This document shows, piece after piece, positions 1-9,518 of a stretch of DNA of 64,000 nt. The translations under genes and the position numbers were made by a program. Below the pieces are notes generated by a model, which saw nothing but the letters and a program-made list of their open reading frames with translations, made no database searches and was not told where the DNA came from. Origin of the DNA: Celeribacter indicus. Its GTDB lineage: Bacteria > Pseudomonadota > Alphaproteobacteria > Rhodobacterales > Rhodobacteraceae. Location: the NCBI RefSeq assembly GCF_000819565.1, contig NZ_CP004393.1, forward strand, positions 3,472,001 to 3,536,000. The letters run 5' to 3'. The first letter of the stretch is position 1, and the number at the start of each line of letters is the position of its first letter.

Positions 1-900
1 CGCGCGCTGCAAAAGGCGGGGGCGAACAGCTTCTTCGTCGCCACCGCCGAGGAAGGCGTCGAACTGCGCCAGGCCGTCGGCCCCTCGCCCTGGATCGGCG
101 TGCTCGGCGGCCACATGGCGGGCGACACCGACATGATGGCCGACATGGCGCTCGTCCCGATGCTCAATTCCCTCGACCAGATCACCCGCCATTTCGAGGC
201 GCTTCCCGGCGCGGGCTTCGGCATCCAGCTCGACAGCGGGATGAACCGGCTCGGGCTCGAGCCCTCCGAATGGGACGCGGTGCGCGACCTGGTGATGAAG
301 GCCAAGCCGGACCTCTTGATGAGCCATCTCGCCTGCGCCGACGAGCCCGACCACCCGATGAACGAACAGCAGCGCACGGCCTTTTGCGCGATGACCGACG
401 GCCTGCCGGTGCGCCGCTCGCTCGCGGCGACGGGGGGCGTGCTGCTCGGCCCGGCCTATCACTTCGACGTGGTCCGCGCCGGGATCGGCATGTATGGCGG
501 CCTGCCCTTCGAGGAGGCGAGGCCCGTCGTGCGCGTGGAATGTCCGGTCATCCAGGCCCGCGACGTGGCCGCCGGCGAAACCGTGGGCTACGGGAACACC
601 TGGACCGCCGAGGCGCCCGCGCGCATCGCCACCGTTTCGGCAGGCTACGGCGACGGCATCACGCGGCATATCTCCGGCAAGGCGATGATGTTCGACGGCA
701 CCACCCCCTGCCCGCTGGTCGGCCGGGTCTCGATGGACCTGATCACGGTGGACATCACCCATCTCGACCATGTCCCGCGCTCGCTCGACCTGCTCTGCGC
801 GCATCAGACGGTGGACGATCTCGCCCAGATCGCGGGCACGATCGGCTACGAGATCCTCACCTCCCTCGGGCGCCGCTACCAGCGGCGGTATCTCGGATGA
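1..900 (+). CDS. alr: Alanine racemase, 5' end cut by the window edge
   Basis: PLP enzyme that interconverts L- and D-alanine for peptidoglycan. The open frame runs from base 1 without a start, so the N-terminal PLP-lysine part of the barrel lies outside. Visible landmarks are the barrel stretch [14 protein letters not shown], the region [17 protein letters not shown], and the C-terminal beta domain with VSAGYGDG and [12 protein letters not shown], which carries the second catalytic tyrosine region of Alr. The stop overlaps the mlaE start as ATGA, so the two are probably co-translated. Identification is firm from these family motifs; only the N-terminus is missing. Confidence 0.93.
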   Translation, partial: RALQKAGANSFFVATAEEGVELRQAVGPSPWIGVLGGHMAGDTDMMADMALVPMLNSLDQITRHFEALPGAGFGIQLDSGMNRLGLEPSEWDAVRDLVMKAKPDLLMSHLACADEPDHPMNEQQRTAFCAMTDGLPVRRSLAATGGVLLGPAYHFDVVRAGIGMYGGLPFEEARPVVRVECPVIQARDVAAGETVGYGNTWTAEAPARIATVSAGYGDGITRHISGKAMMFDGTTPCPLVGRVSMDLITVDITHLDHVPRSLDLLCAHQTVDDLAQIAGTIGYEILTSLGRRYQRRYLG

Positions 901-1682
901 AGCTCCTCGCGCGCCTCCTCGCCGCCCTCGGGCGGGCCGTGCTCTCCGCTCTCGCGTCGATGGGGCGGGTGACGATCTTTGCGCTGGCGACGCTGCGCCA
1001 TATCCTCACCCCGCCGATCTACATGCGCGAGATCCTCCATGCGCTCCTGCATGTGGGCTACCTCTCGCTCCCCGTCGTCGGCCTGACCGCCGTCTTCACC
1101 GGCGGGGCGCTCGCGCTCCAGATCTATGCCGGCGGCTCGCGCTTTTCCGCCGAACAGGTCGTGCCGCAGATCGTGGCCCTCGGCGTGGTGCGCGAACTCG
1201 GGCCGGTGATGGTCGGGCTGATGATGGCCGCGCGCGTCACCTCCTCCATCGCCGCGGAGATCGCGACGATGAAGGTCACCGAACAGATCGACGCGCTCGT
1301 GACCCTCTCCACCCATCCGATGAAATACCTGACCGCCCCGCGCGTCTTCGCCGGCCTCGTGACCGTGCCGCTGCTGGTGGCGGTGGGCGACGTGATCGGG
1401 GTGTTCGGCGGCTGGTTCGTCTCCACCCAGTCGCTCGGCTTCAACTCCGCCACCTACCTCAAGAACACCATCAATTTCCTCGAGAGCTCCGACATCGTCT
1501 CCTCCCTCGTGAAGGGCGCGGCCTTCGGCACGATCGCGACCCTCATGGGCTGCTATTACGGCATGCAGTCGGGCCGCGGGGCGCAGGGTGTCGGGCAGGC
1601 CACGAAAAGCTCGGTGGTCGCCTCCGCCGTGCTGATCCTCGCGGCGAACTTCCTTCTCACACAGGCCTTCTTCGCGACATGA
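897..1682 (+). CDS. mlaE: MlaE-family ABC transporter permease
   Basis: Integral inner-membrane permease of the Mla phospholipid transport system, which moves lipids between the inner and outer membranes to keep outer-membrane asymmetry. The 261-residue product matches the family length and shows several hydrophobic spans plus the conserved core around [20 protein letters not shown] and [14 protein letters not shown]. The start is the ATG overlapping the alr stop (ATGA); longer upstream frames are shadows of alr. It overlaps mlaF by four bases. The periplasmic partner MlaD is not in this window, so it is probably encoded elsewhere. Confidence 0.9.
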   Translation: MKLLARLLAALGRAVLSALASMGRVTIFALATLRHILTPPIYMREILHALLHVGYLSLPVVGLTAVFTGGALALQIYAGGSRFSAEQVVPQIVALGVVRELGPVMVGLMMAARVTSSIAAEIATMKVTEQIDALVTLSTHPMKYLTAPRVFAGLVTVPLLVAVGDVIGVFGGWFVSTQSLGFNSATYLKNTINFLESSDIVSSLVKGAAFGTIATLMGCYYGMQSGRGAQGVGQATKSSVVASAVLILAANFLLTQAFFAT

Positions 1683-2428
1683 TCGAACTCCGGGACGTGC
1701 ATAAATCCTTCGGTCCGAAGGACATCCTGCGGGGCGTCAACCTCGGCGTCGCCAAGGGCGAAAGCTGTGTCATCATCGGCGGATCGGGCACCGGGAAATC
1801 GGTGATGCTGAAATGTATCCTCGGCCTGATCACCCCCGACAGCGGCACGATCCTCGTGGATGGCGAGGACGTGACGCGGACCGGCGACCGCGACGCCTTC
1901 CTCGCGCGCTTCGGCATGCTGTTCCAGGGATCGGCGCTGTTCGACAGCCTGCCGGTCTGGCAGAACGTCGCCTTCCGCCTGCTGCGCGGCTCGCTCAAGC
2001 GGCCCAGGGCGGAGGCGCGGGAAATCGCGGTGGAAAAGCTGCGCCGCGTCGGGCTCGGCCCCGACGTGGCCGACCTCTTCCCGGCGGAACTCTCGGGCGG
2101 GATGCAGAAGCGCGTGGGCCTCGCCCGCGCCATCGCCGCCGATCCGGAAATCATCTTCTTCGACGAGCCGACCACCGGGCTCGACCCGATCATGTCGGGC
2201 GTGATCAACGACCTGATCCGCGAGATCGTGACGGAAATGGGCGCCACCGCCCTGACGATCACCCATGACATGACCTCCGTGCGGGCCATCGCCGACAAGG
2301 TGGCGATGCTGCACCGGGGCAAGATCCGCTGGCACGGACCGGTGTCGCAGATGGACACGGCCGAAGATCCCTATCTGCACCAGTTCATCACCGGCTCCGC
2401 GGAAGGGCCGATCGAGACTTTGCGATAG
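1679..2428 (+). CDS. mlaF: MlaF-family ABC transporter ATP-binding protein
   Basis: Cytoplasmic ATPase partner of the MlaE permease. The 249 residues hold a Walker A GGSGTGKS (about residues 34-41), the signature LSGGMQKRVGLARA, Walker B IIFFDEPTTGLDP and the switch histidine in TITHDM. The start ATG overlaps the mlaE stop (ATGA), which indicates translational coupling and a 1:1 complex. Its stop codon TAG lies inside the first unit of a 23-bp tandem repeat, so the last codons and the 3' UTR belong to that repeat. Assignment to Mla rather than another retrograde lipid system rests on the adjacent MlaE. Confidence 0.9.
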   Translation: MIELRDVHKSFGPKDILRGVNLGVAKGESCVIIGGSGTGKSVMLKCILGLITPDSGTILVDGEDVTRTGDRDAFLARFGMLFQGSALFDSLPVWQNVAFRLLRGSLKRPRAEAREIAVEKLRRVGLGPDVADLFPAELSGGMQKRVGLARAIAADPEIIFFDEPTTGLDPIMSGVINDLIREIVTEMGATALTITHDMTSVRAIADKVAMLHRGKIRWHGPVSQMDTAEDPYLHQFITGSAEGPIETLR

Positions 2429-2513
2429 CCGCCTGCGCGGCGGTGCGATAGCCGCCTGCGCGGCGGTGCGCCAGCCGCTTGTGCGGCGGTGCGATAGCCG
2501 CTTGCGCCGCCGC
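2422..2513 (+). repeat. Four tandem copies of a 23-bp hairpin-forming unit
   Basis: Four head-to-tail 23-bp units start at 2422, 2445, 2468 and 2491. Units 1 and 2 are identical; 3 and 4 carry a few substitutions. Each unit contains CCGCC and GGCGG arms around a short TGCG-type loop, so each can fold into a stem-loop. The mlaF stop lies in unit 1, and the array fills the gap to the next gene. It could act as a terminator or stabiliser of the mla mRNA 3' end, or be a VNTR locus. Confidence 0.85.
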
Positions 2514-2536
2514 CTCGCCGGGCCCATCTGTCGGAG

Positions 2537-3001
2537 ATGACCCCGCTGCGCCTCGCCAACCTGTCGCTCCTCCTCCTCTTTCCCGTCGCCTGGGCCGCAC
2601 CGCTCCTCAAGGCGGGGCTGTTGCCGCTGTTCCGCCTGTCGGAGATCTCGGTCCTCTCGGGGATCGCGAGCCTGTGGGAAAAGGACATCCCGCTCGCGCT
2701 GGTGGTGATCCTCTTCGCGATGATCGCCCCGGTCGCGAAGGTGCTCGCGCTCGACGCGCTGCTCGCCGGGCGCCTGCCCGCGGGCGCGAAGCCCTGGCTC
2801 TTCCACCTCGGGCGGCTCGGCATGGCGGATGTGTTCCTCGTCGCGATCTACATCACCGTGGCGAAGGGGCTCGGCGTCGGGCGGCTGGAGGTGGGCTGGG
2901 GGCTCTACCTGTTCACCTTCTGCGTGCTGGCGAGCCTCGGATTGAGTATTTTCAGCAGCAAAAAGCCGCGGGGCTTGCGCGGGACCGGTACGGCGGATTA
3001 G
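2537..3001 (+). CDS. PqiA-like (paraquat-inducible protein A) membrane protein
   Basis: The 154-residue product has about four hydrophobic segments (residues ~6-30, 50-72, 90-112 and 118-140) and matches one PqiA domain, a membrane component linked in other bacteria to MCE-type lipid transport and paraquat response. Lying just downstream of mlaEF fits a role in envelope lipid traffic, but that is inference. GGAG directly precedes the ATG, which is closer than usual spacing. The C-terminal tail (residues ~137-144) is encoded by a copy of the GAGTATTT 3'-end motif found elsewhere in the window, so the motif has become coding here. Confidence 0.7.
   Translation: MTPLRLANLSLLLLFPVAWAAPLLKAGLLPLFRLSEISVLSGIASLWEKDIPLALVVILFAMIAPVAKVLALDALLAGRLPAGAKPWLFHLGRLGMADVFLVAIYITVAKGLGVGRLEVGWGLYLFTFCVLASLGLSIFSSKKPRGLRGTGTAD
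2944..2967 (+). repeat. Copy of the dispersed GAGTATTT...GCAAAAAG motif, in coding frame
   Basis: The sequence begins GAGTATTTTCAGCAGCAAAA and continues AGCC. It differs by one base from the copies near 10.7 and 10.9 kb. It lies inside the last codons of the PqiA-like gene, where it encodes Ser-Ile-Phe-Ser-Ser-Lys-Lys-Pro, unlike the other copies, which lie at or after stop codons. Confidence 0.75.
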
Positions 3002-3031
3002 AACGAAGCAAGAACGAAAAGAGAGGCGGGC

Positions 3032-4402
3032 ATGGCAAGGGCACAGAAGAATTTCGTCTGTTCGACCTGCGGCGCGGTGACGACGAAATGGTCGGGCCGG
3101 TGCGACGGCTGCGGCGAATGGAACACGATCTCCGAGGAGAAGCCGCTGTCGCAGGCGGGTCCGGCGGGCAAGACGCTGGGCGGCCTGCGCGGCCGGGAGA
3201 TCACGCTGTCGAACCTGTCGGCCAGGGACGCGCCGCCGCCGCGCACCTCCTCGGGGCTCGGGGAATTCGACCGGGTGCTGGGCGGCGGGCTGGTGCCGGC
3301 CTCGGCCATCCTCGTGGGCGGCGATCCGGGGATCGGCAAGTCGACGCTGCTGTTGCAGGCGGCGGCGCGGTTCGCGGGCGCGGGGCTCAAGGTGATCTAC
3401 ATCTCCGGCGAGGAGGCGGCGGCGCAGGTGAGGATGCGTGCGCAGCGGCTCGGGCTCGGCGAGGCGGCGGTGAAGCTCGGGGCGGAGACCAACCTGCGCG
3501 ACATCCTCACGACGCTCGAGGCGGAGGCGCCCGATCTCGTCATCATCGATTCCATCCAGACGATGTGGGCGGACAATGTGGAGAGCGCGCCGGGCTCGGT
3601 GAGCCAGGTGCGCGCGGCGGCACACGAGCTTGTGACCTTCGCGAAATCGCGCGGCGTTTCGGTGATGCTCGTCGGCCATGTGACCAAGGAGGGCCAGCTC
3701 GCCGGGCCGCGCGTGGTGGAGCACATGGTCGACACCGTGCTCTATTTCGAGGGCGAGCGCGGGCACCAGTTCCGGCTGTTGCGCGCGGTGAAGAACCGCT
3801 TCGGACCCGCCCATGAGATCGGTGTGTTCGAGATGACGGGCGACGGGCTCAGCGAGGTGACGAACCCTTCGGCGCTGTTCCTGTCGGAGCGCGACACGCC
3901 CGCGCCGGGCTCCGTCGTCTTTGCCGGGATCGAGGGAACGCGGCCGGTTCTCGTGGAATTCCAGGCGCTTGTGGCCCCTTCCCCGCATGCCCAGGCGCGG
4001 CGCACCGTGGTCGGCTGGGACGGATCGCGGCTGGCCATGATCCTCGCCGTGCTCGAGGCGCGCTGCGGCATCCCCTTTGCCGGGCTCGACGTCTATCTCA
4101 ATGTCGCGGGCGGGATGAAGGTCTCCGAACCCGCCGCCGACCTCGCGGTCGCCGCCGCGCTCCTGTCGGCGCGCGAGGATGCGGCACTTCCGAAGGACTG
4201 TGTGGTTTTCGGGGAACTTTCCCTTTCCGGCAGCCTGCGTCCCGTGGGTCAGACCGAAAACAGGTTGAAAGAAGCGAAAAAACTTGGTTTTTCATCGGCC
4301 ATCATGCCGGCGCGCTCGAAGGCGGGCGAAAAGAGCGGCGTGGATATCCGCCAGATGGGCGATCTGATCGGGTTCGTCGGCGAGGTTTTCGGCGCGGGCT
4401 AG
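3032..4402 (+). CDS. radA: DNA repair protein RadA (Sms)
   Basis: RecA-related ATPase that processes branched recombination intermediates. The 456 residues show the expected order: an N-terminal zinc finger (C10, C13, C24, C27), a Walker A GGDPGIGKST near residue 95, the RadA-specific KNRFG motif, and a C-terminal Lon-protease-like domain with a conserved GLDVYLNVAGG region. The length is normal for the family. A good ribosome site (GAGAGGCGGGC) precedes the ATG. It lies between the PqiA-like gene and cvpA-purF, an order common in Rhodobacterales. Confidence 0.96.
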   Translation: MARAQKNFVCSTCGAVTTKWSGRCDGCGEWNTISEEKPLSQAGPAGKTLGGLRGREITLSNLSARDAPPPRTSSGLGEFDRVLGGGLVPASAILVGGDPGIGKSTLLLQAAARFAGAGLKVIYISGEEAAAQVRMRAQRLGLGEAAVKLGAETNLRDILTTLEAEAPDLVIIDSIQTMWADNVESAPGSVSQVRAAAHELVTFAKSRGVSVMLVGHVTKEGQLAGPRVVEHMVDTVLYFEGERGHQFRLLRAVKNRFGPAHEIGVFEMTGDGLSEVTNPSALFLSERDTPAPGSVVFAGIEGTRPVLVEFQALVAPSPHAQARRTVVGWDGSRLAMILAVLEARCGIPFAGLDVYLNVAGGMKVSEPAADLAVAAALLSAREDAALPKDCVVFGELSLSGSLRPVGQTENRLKEAKKLGFSSAIMPARSKAGEKSGVDIRQMGDLIGFVGEVFGAG

Positions 4403-4439
4403 GCCCGGTCCAAGAGGAAAAGAGAGAGGCAGAGGGCCA

Positions 4440-5000
4440 ATGGAAGGTTTCACACTCATCGACGGCATCGTCGCGCTGGTCATCGTGGTCTCGGCCCTTC
4501 TCGCCTATTCCCGCGGCTTCGTGCGCGAGGGGATGGCGATCGCGGGATGGATCGTCGCCGCGATCCTCGGCTATATCTTTGCCCCGCAGGCCGTGCCGCT
4601 GGTCAAGGAAGTGCCCTATCTCGGCGATTACATCTCCGGCTCCTGCGAACTCTCGGTGATCACCGGCTTCTTCGCGGTCTTCGCCCTCGCGCTCATCGTC
4701 GTGTCGCTGTTCACCCCGCTGTTTTCCTCGGCGGTGCAGCGTTCGGCGCTCGGCGGGATCGACCAGGGCCTCGGCTTCCTCTTCGGCGTGCTGCGCGGGA
4801 TCGTCCTCGTCGCCATCGCCCTGGTGATCGTGGACCGCGTGTCCACCGGCGATCCGATCCCGGTGCTGGAGAATTCCCGCACCGCAAAGGTCTTTGCCCG
4901 CTCCTCCGACAAGCTCGACGAGACGCTGCCCGACGACGCGCCCGGCTGGGTTACCCAGCGCTACGAGGCGCTCGTGGCGACCTGCGCGATCGAGCAGTAA
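4440..5000 (+). CDS. cvpA: CvpA family membrane protein
   Basis: Small inner-membrane protein of the CvpA (colicin V production) family, 186 residues with about four membrane spans (residues ~5-22, 27-50, 65-90 and 105-125). Family members are often found beside purF, as here, although the biochemical role is not settled. The typical N-terminal pattern of Asp-Gly-Ile...SALLAYSRGFVRE is clear. GAGAGGCAGAGG lies upstream of the ATG. The soluble C-terminal tail of about 60 residues is hydrophilic. A 167-bp gap with possible promoter elements separates it from purF. Confidence 0.9.
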   Translation: MEGFTLIDGIVALVIVVSALLAYSRGFVREGMAIAGWIVAAILGYIFAPQAVPLVKEVPYLGDYISGSCELSVITGFFAVFALALIVVSLFTPLFSSAVQRSALGGIDQGLGFLFGVLRGIVLVAIALVIVDRVSTGDPIPVLENSRTAKVFARSSDKLDETLPDDAPGWVTQRYEALVATCAIEQ

Positions 5001-5120
5001 CAGACCCGCCGGGGGGACCGGCCCGGCGCCGGCCTGCACCGGAAGCGGGCGAAACCACCTCTGTCCGCCGCCCACACGCGCCGACCGCGCGGTTGTGATC
5101 CCGTCCCCTGTGATCCTTTC

Positions 5121-5148
5121 GTGACACTCGGTCCGATAGCGCTTAAAG
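5121..5148 (+). promoter_or_regulatory. Candidate purF promoter, preceded by an 8-bp direct repeat
   Basis: GTGACA (5121-5126), a 16-bp spacer and TTAAAG (5143-5148) resemble a sigma-70 promoter. Transcription would begin about 13 bases before the first possible purF ATG. Just upstream TGTGATCC occurs twice, at 5094 and 5109, on one face about one and a half turns apart. This could be a regulator site. The call rests only on pattern. Confidence 0.3.
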
Positions 5149-5167
5149 GGGGGGCGAAACATCCTCA

Positions 5168-6661
5168 ATGGATTCGGAGCCCGGCTTGATGCGCACAATG
5201 CCCCCGTCTCACCCTTTCGACGATGACAAGCTCAAGGAGGAATGCGGCGTCTTCGGCGCGATCGGCGTGACCGACGCGGCCTCCTTCGTCGCACTCGGCC
5301 TGCACGCGCTGCAACACCGCGGGCAGGAAGCGGGCGGCATCGTCACCTATGACCCGGAGGCGGGTTTCCACTCCGCCCGCCGCTTCGGCTATGTGCGCGA
5401 CAACTTCACCTCTCAGGAGGTGATGGAAACCCTGCCCGGCTCCATCGGCATCGGCCATGTGCGCTATTCCACCGCCGGATCGAAGGGCAACACCGCGATC
5501 CGCGACGTGCAGCCCTTCTTCGGCGAGTTTTCCATGGGCGGCGCGGCGGTGGCCCATAACGGCAACATCACCAATGCCGACGCGCTGCGCCGCGAGCTGA
5601 TCGACCGCGGCTCGATCTTCCAGTCCTCCTCGGACAGCGAATGTATCATTCACCTGATGGCCCGGTCGCTCCAGCGCAACATCCCCGAACGGATGAAGGA
5701 TGCGCTGCGCCGGGTCGAGGGCGCCTTTTCCGTCGTCGCGATGACCCGCACCAAGCTCATCGGCGTGCGCGACCCGCGCGGGGTGCGGCCGCTCGTGCTC
5801 GGCCGGCTCGGGGACAAGGGCTATGTGCTGTCGTCGGAGACCTGCGCGCTCGACATCATCGGCGCGGAATTCCTGCGCGAGGTCGAACCGGGCGAGATGG
5901 TCGTCATCTCCCAGGACGGCAAGCTGACGAGCTCGAAACCGTTCGAGGCGAAGCCGTCCCGCTTCTGCATCTTCGAACATGTCTATTTCTCCCGCCCCGA
6001 TTCGATCCTCGAGGGCCGCTCGGTCTACGAGACGCGCCGCCAGATCGGCATCGAACTGGCGAAGGAAGCCCCCGTCGAGGCGGATCTCGTCTGTCCCGTG
6101 CCGGATTCGGGCACGCCCGCGGCGATCGGCTATGCCTTTGAAAGCGGAATTCCCTACGGCATGGGCATCATCCGCAATCAATACATGGGCCGCACCTTCA
6201 TCGAGCCGTCGGAGCAGATCCGCAACATGGGCGTGCGTCTCAAGCTCAACGTGAACCGCGCGCTCATCCGCGACAAGCGCATCATCCTCGTGGACGATTC
6301 GGTGGTGCGCGGCACGACCTCGCGCAAGATCAAGGACATGCTGCTCGATGCCGGCGCGGCCGAGGTGCATTTCCGCATCGCCTCCCCGCCGACCATGTGG
6401 CCCTGTTTCTACGGCGTCGACACGCCCGACCGCGCCAAGCTGCTCGCAGCCCAGATGTCGGTCGAGGAAATGCGCGACCATCTCGGCGTCGACAGCCTCA
6501 GGTTCATCTCGCTCGACGGTCTCTATCGTGCCGCCGGGATCGCGCAGGGACGCAACAACGATGCGCCGCAATATTGCGACGCCTGTTTCTCCGGCGACTA
6601 TCCGGTCGTGCCCTCCGACATGGTCGACAAGGGGTTCGAACTGAAGACGGCAGCGGAATAG
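5168..6661 (+). CDS. purF: Amidophosphoribosyltransferase
   Basis: First committed enzyme of purine synthesis: PRPP plus glutamine gives phosphoribosylamine. The 497 residues comprise an N-terminal Ntn glutaminase domain and a type I phosphoribosyltransferase domain with the PRPP loop IILVDDSVVRGTTS. The nucleophile is the cysteine of EECGVFG (C26 here), so a short propeptide must be removed. Three in-frame ATGs (5168, 5189 and 5198) could start the gene; family N-termini resembling PSHPFDDDKL make 5198 plausible too. It follows cvpA and abuts the next gene with no gap. Confidence 0.96.
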   Translation: MDSEPGLMRTMPPSHPFDDDKLKEECGVFGAIGVTDAASFVALGLHALQHRGQEAGGIVTYDPEAGFHSARRFGYVRDNFTSQEVMETLPGSIGIGHVRYSTAGSKGNTAIRDVQPFFGEFSMGGAAVAHNGNITNADALRRELIDRGSIFQSSSDSECIIHLMARSLQRNIPERMKDALRRVEGAFSVVAMTRTKLIGVRDPRGVRPLVLGRLGDKGYVLSSETCALDIIGAEFLREVEPGEMVVISQDGKLTSSKPFEAKPSRFCIFEHVYFSRPDSILEGRSVYETRRQIGIELAKEAPVEADLVCPVPDSGTPAAIGYAFESGIPYGMGIIRNQYMGRTFIEPSEQIRNMGVRLKLNVNRALIRDKRIILVDDSVVRGTTSRKIKDMLLDAGAAEVHFRIASPPTMWPCFYGVDTPDRAKLLAAQMSVEEMRDHLGVDSLRFISLDGLYRAAGIAQGRNNDAPQYCDACFSGDYPVVPSDMVDKGFELKTAAE

Positions 6662-7168
6662 GTGGCCTCCCCGCTCGACCTCGACCCGCGCTGGCGCGCG
6701 CTCACGGAACGGGGCGGCGTGATCGACCTTGGCTTCGACCATCCGTCCGACTGGCCGCACGCCCCGCGTGAGGAGGCCCCCTTCGTGAAGGCGGGGGCGG
6801 ACCAGCTCGCCTCCGAACTGTGCCGCACGGGGGATCGCCGGTTCCTGCGCGCCTCGCTCTCCCTGCCGATCCGCGGCGCGGAGGACGCGCTCGGCGTCGC
6901 ACTCTGGGCCGAGGTGCCGCAGGCGGTGTTCTACGCCTATGTCGACCTGCTCGACGGCGGCCCGGTGCCCGAGGACAGCCTCGCCACGCTCGCAAACGAC
7001 CTCACCCCGGTGGCCATGGCGGGGGCGCCCGTCCACCTCGCCTTCGGCGACGGCTCCGAACGCCCGGCGGCGACGCTCGAAGGCATTGCGGAGATCTCCT
7101 TCGACGCGCTTCTCGACCTCTACGAGGCGAGCGGGACACTCGGGCGCAGCGCGCTCAAACCCTCTTGA
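6662..7168 (+). CDS. DUF2199-like protein lacking the usual zinc-binding cysteines
   Basis: GTG-started 168-residue protein whose start immediately follows the purF TAG. The stretch VIDLGFDHPSDWPHA, then FLRASLSLPIRGAED and VALWAEVPQAVFYAYV, matches the DUF2199 pattern I know from Rhodobacterales. Members usually have a CxxC-type motif in the first 30 residues, but here the sequence goes straight from the start helix to the GFDHP segment and has only one cysteine. Function is unknown. No separate ribosome site is obvious, so it may rely on coupling to purF. Confidence 0.65.
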   Translation: MASPLDLDPRWRALTERGGVIDLGFDHPSDWPHAPREEAPFVKAGADQLASELCRTGDRRFLRASLSLPIRGAEDALGVALWAEVPQAVFYAYVDLLDGGPVPEDSLATLANDLTPVAMAGAPVHLAFGDGSERPAATLEGIAEISFDALLDLYEASGTLGRSALKPS

Positions 7169-7200
7169 CCGCGCGGGGTTTTCCCCGCACTCCTCGCGCC

Positions 7201-7869
7201 ATGACAGAGACCACCAAAATCGCCCTCATCACCGGCGCCTCGCGCGGCCTCGGCTTTGCCCTGGCCGAGGCGCTCGCGCCCCGCTATCACATCGTCGCGG
7301 TGGCGAAGACCACCGGCGCGCTCGAGGAGCTCGACGACCGGATCAAGGCGAAGGGCGGCCAGGCCACGCTCGCGCCGATGGACGTCACCAATACCGACGC
7401 GATGGCGCATCTGTGCCGCGGGATCTACGACCGCTGGGGCCATCTCGACCTCTGGGCGCATACGGCGGTCTACGCACAGCTCCTGTCGCCCGCCGACCAT
7501 ATCGACCCGAAGGATCTCGACCGCACCATCGGCACGAACGTGACCGCGACGGGCAAGCTCATCCCGATGATCGCGCCGCTGCTGAACATGGCGGAGACAC
7601 CGGCCGATGTGCTGTTCTTCGACGATCCGCATGCGGGCGAGAGGTTCTTCGGCGCCTACGGGGCGTCGAAAGCCGCGCAGATCGCCATGGCACGCAGCTG
7701 GCAGGCGGAGACGGAAAACCTCGCCCGCGCCCCGCGCATCCACATCCTCACCCCCGCCCCGATGCCGACCGCGACCCGCGCCCGCTTCTTCCCCGGCGAG
7801 GACAAGGCGAAACTGGCCCCTCCCCGCGACGAGGCGCCGCGGCTCTTGCGGGAGGCGGGCCTGCTGTGA
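7201..7869 (+). CDS. SDR family oxidoreductase
   Basis: Rossmann-fold short-chain dehydrogenase of 222 residues. [15 protein letters not shown] is the N-terminal dinucleotide loop, GTNVTATG corresponds to the conserved asparagine strand, and [12 protein letters not shown] supplies the YxxxK catalytic pair. The substrate cannot be told. No Shine-Dalgarno precedes the ATG; a 6-bp GC hairpin (GCGGGG TTTT CCCCGC, 7173-7188) and a TTGACC at 7165 lie in the short gap, so the gene may have its own promoter. Longer upstream frames are out-of-phase shadows of the DUF2199-like gene. Confidence 0.85.
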   Translation: MTETTKIALITGASRGLGFALAEALAPRYHIVAVAKTTGALEELDDRIKAKGGQATLAPMDVTNTDAMAHLCRGIYDRWGHLDLWAHTAVYAQLLSPADHIDPKDLDRTIGTNVTATGKLIPMIAPLLNMAETPADVLFFDDPHAGERFFGAYGASKAAQIAMARSWQAETENLARAPRIHILTPAPMPTATRARFFPGEDKAKLAPPRDEAPRLLREAGLL

Positions 7870-8014
7870 CCGCCGGCCGCGCGTTTCGCCGCGGCCTGCC
7901 CGCCGACACGGCGTTTTCCGCGGTTTCTTCGCCCCGAACCGGGCGCACCGCTTGCCGCGATTCCATGGCTCGTTTAAGGAGGATGGGAAACAGGCGAAGG
8001 GGCAACGGTGGCAC

Positions 8015-8803
8015 ATGCGCATTCTCATCACAAATGACGATGGCATCAACGCCCCCGGCCTGAAGACGCTCGAGACGATCGCGCATGAGATCGCGGGGCC
8101 CGATGGCGAGGTCTGGACCGTCGCCCCCGCCTTCGAGCAATCCGGCGTCGGCCATTGCATCTCCTACGCCCATCCCACGATGATCTCCGAACTCGGCCCC
8201 CGCCGCTGGGCGGCGGAGGGATCGCCGGCCGATTGCGTCCTCGCGGGGCTCCACGACATCCTCCCGGACCTGCCCGACCTCGTGCTCTCCGGCGTCAACC
8301 GCGGCAACAACGCGGGCGAGAACGCCGCCTATTCCGGCACGGTCGGCGGCGCGATGGAGGGCGCGCTCCAGGGCGTGAGATCCATCGCCCTGTCGCAGTT
8401 CCTCGGCCACGGCACCACCGGCCTCACCGACATGTTCGAAAGCGCGCGCGTCCATGGCGCCGCGGTGGTGCGCCGGCTTCTCGATCACGCACCCTGGGAC
8501 GAGGGCGCGGAATATGCGCTGTTCTACAACGTGAATTTCCCCCCCGTCTCCGCCGCGGAGACGAAAGCCCCGCGCATCGGGCGGCAGGGACGGCGCCCCA
8601 CCTCGGGCTTCGGCATCGAAGGCCAGATCTCCCCGACCGGGCGGCGCTTCCTCTGGGTGCGGGGCGCGCAGCAGGCGGTGGAATGCGGTGCCGGAACCGA
8701 TGTCACCGCAAACCTCGCCGGACATATCTCCATCACGCCGATGCGCGCCGATCTCACCGCCCACGACCGGCTCACAGCCCTCGAGGAGGCCTTCGCCGGA
8801 TGA
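8015..8803 (+). CDS. surE: 5'/3'-nucleotidase SurE
   Basis: Divalent-metal-dependent nucleoside monophosphate phosphatase linked to stationary-phase survival. The 262 residues begin [10 protein letters not shown], whose paired aspartates bind metal, followed by [20 protein letters not shown], the catalytic and substrate loop of the family. The length is typical. The stop overlaps the pcm start (ATGATGA arrangement), so surE and pcm are translationally coupled. With nlpD next, this is the classic surE-pcm-nlpD order. About 145 bp separate it from the SDR gene upstream; no clear promoter was identified there. Confidence 0.96.
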   Translation: MRILITNDDGINAPGLKTLETIAHEIAGPDGEVWTVAPAFEQSGVGHCISYAHPTMISELGPRRWAAEGSPADCVLAGLHDILPDLPDLVLSGVNRGNNAGENAAYSGTVGGAMEGALQGVRSIALSQFLGHGTTGLTDMFESARVHGAAVVRRLLDHAPWDEGAEYALFYNVNFPPVSAAETKAPRIGRQGRRPTSGFGIEGQISPTGRRFLWVRGAQQAVECGAGTDVTANLAGHISITPMRADLTAHDRLTALEEAFAG

Positions 8804-9438
8804 TGGACGCCGAAGCGAAGATGCAGTTCCTCTTCACCCTCCGCTCCAAGGGGGTGACGGAGATGCGCACGCTGAACGCGATGGAACGGATCGACCGCGG
8901 CGATTTCGTCCGCGGCATCTTCGCCGGCCGCGCCTATGAGGACATGCCGCTCCCCATCGCCTGCGGGCAGACGATCTCCCAGCCCTCGGTCGTCGGGCTG
9001 ATGACCCAGGCGCTCGACGTGCAGCCGCGCGACAAGGTGCTCGAGGTCGGCACCGGCTCGGGCTATCAGGCCGCCGTGCTGAGCCAGCTCGCGCGGCGGG
9101 TCTACACCGTCGACCGCTATGTCCGCCTCGTGCGCGAGGCGCAGGGCGTGTTCAACCGGCTCGGCATCGTCAACATCACCGCGATGGCCACCGACGGCAG
9201 CTACGGCCTGCCCGATCAGGCGCCCTTCGACCGCATTATCGTGACCGCCGCCGCCGAGGATCCGCCGGGGCCGCTCTTGGCGCAGCTCAAAACAGGCGGT
9301 ATCATGGTCCTGCCGGTGGGGCAGTCGGACGCGGTGCAAAGCCTCATCAAGGTGACGCGGCATGAGACGGGCTTCGACTACGAAGAGCTCAGGGCCGTCA
9401 GGTTCGTGCCCCTCGTCGAGGGGATGGGTCAGGAGTGA
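8800..9438 (+). CDS. pcm: Protein-L-isoaspartate O-methyltransferase
   Basis: SAM-dependent methyltransferase that repairs isoaspartyl residues in aged proteins. The 212 residues show the isoaspartate-methyltransferase motif [18 protein letters not shown] (motif I), PYDRI-like FDRIIVTAA and a C-terminal beta cap ending [10 protein letters not shown]. The first ATG overlaps the surE stop; the ATGs at 8803 and 8821 are alternatives that would shorten the N-terminus by one or seven residues. It is placed between surE and nlpD, as in many proteobacteria. Confidence 0.95.
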   Translation: MMDAEAKMQFLFTLRSKGVTEMRTLNAMERIDRGDFVRGIFAGRAYEDMPLPIACGQTISQPSVVGLMTQALDVQPRDKVLEVGTGSGYQAAVLSQLARRVYTVDRYVRLVREAQGVFNRLGIVNITAMATDGSYGLPDQAPFDRIIVTAAAEDPPGPLLAQLKTGGIMVLPVGQSDAVQSLIKVTRHETGFDYEELRAVRFVPLVEGMGQE

Positions 9439-9518
9439 GACACCCTCCGACAGAGAGGGAGCACGGGTGCCGCGGTCTGACGACGCGCGCGCGCCCCGGA
9501 CGTGAGGACGAGAGAGCA

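Noticed and set aside
1556-3988. An 810-codon minus-strand frame across mlaEF and radA.
   Set aside because: Antisense shadow; motifs and codon bias support the plus-strand genes.
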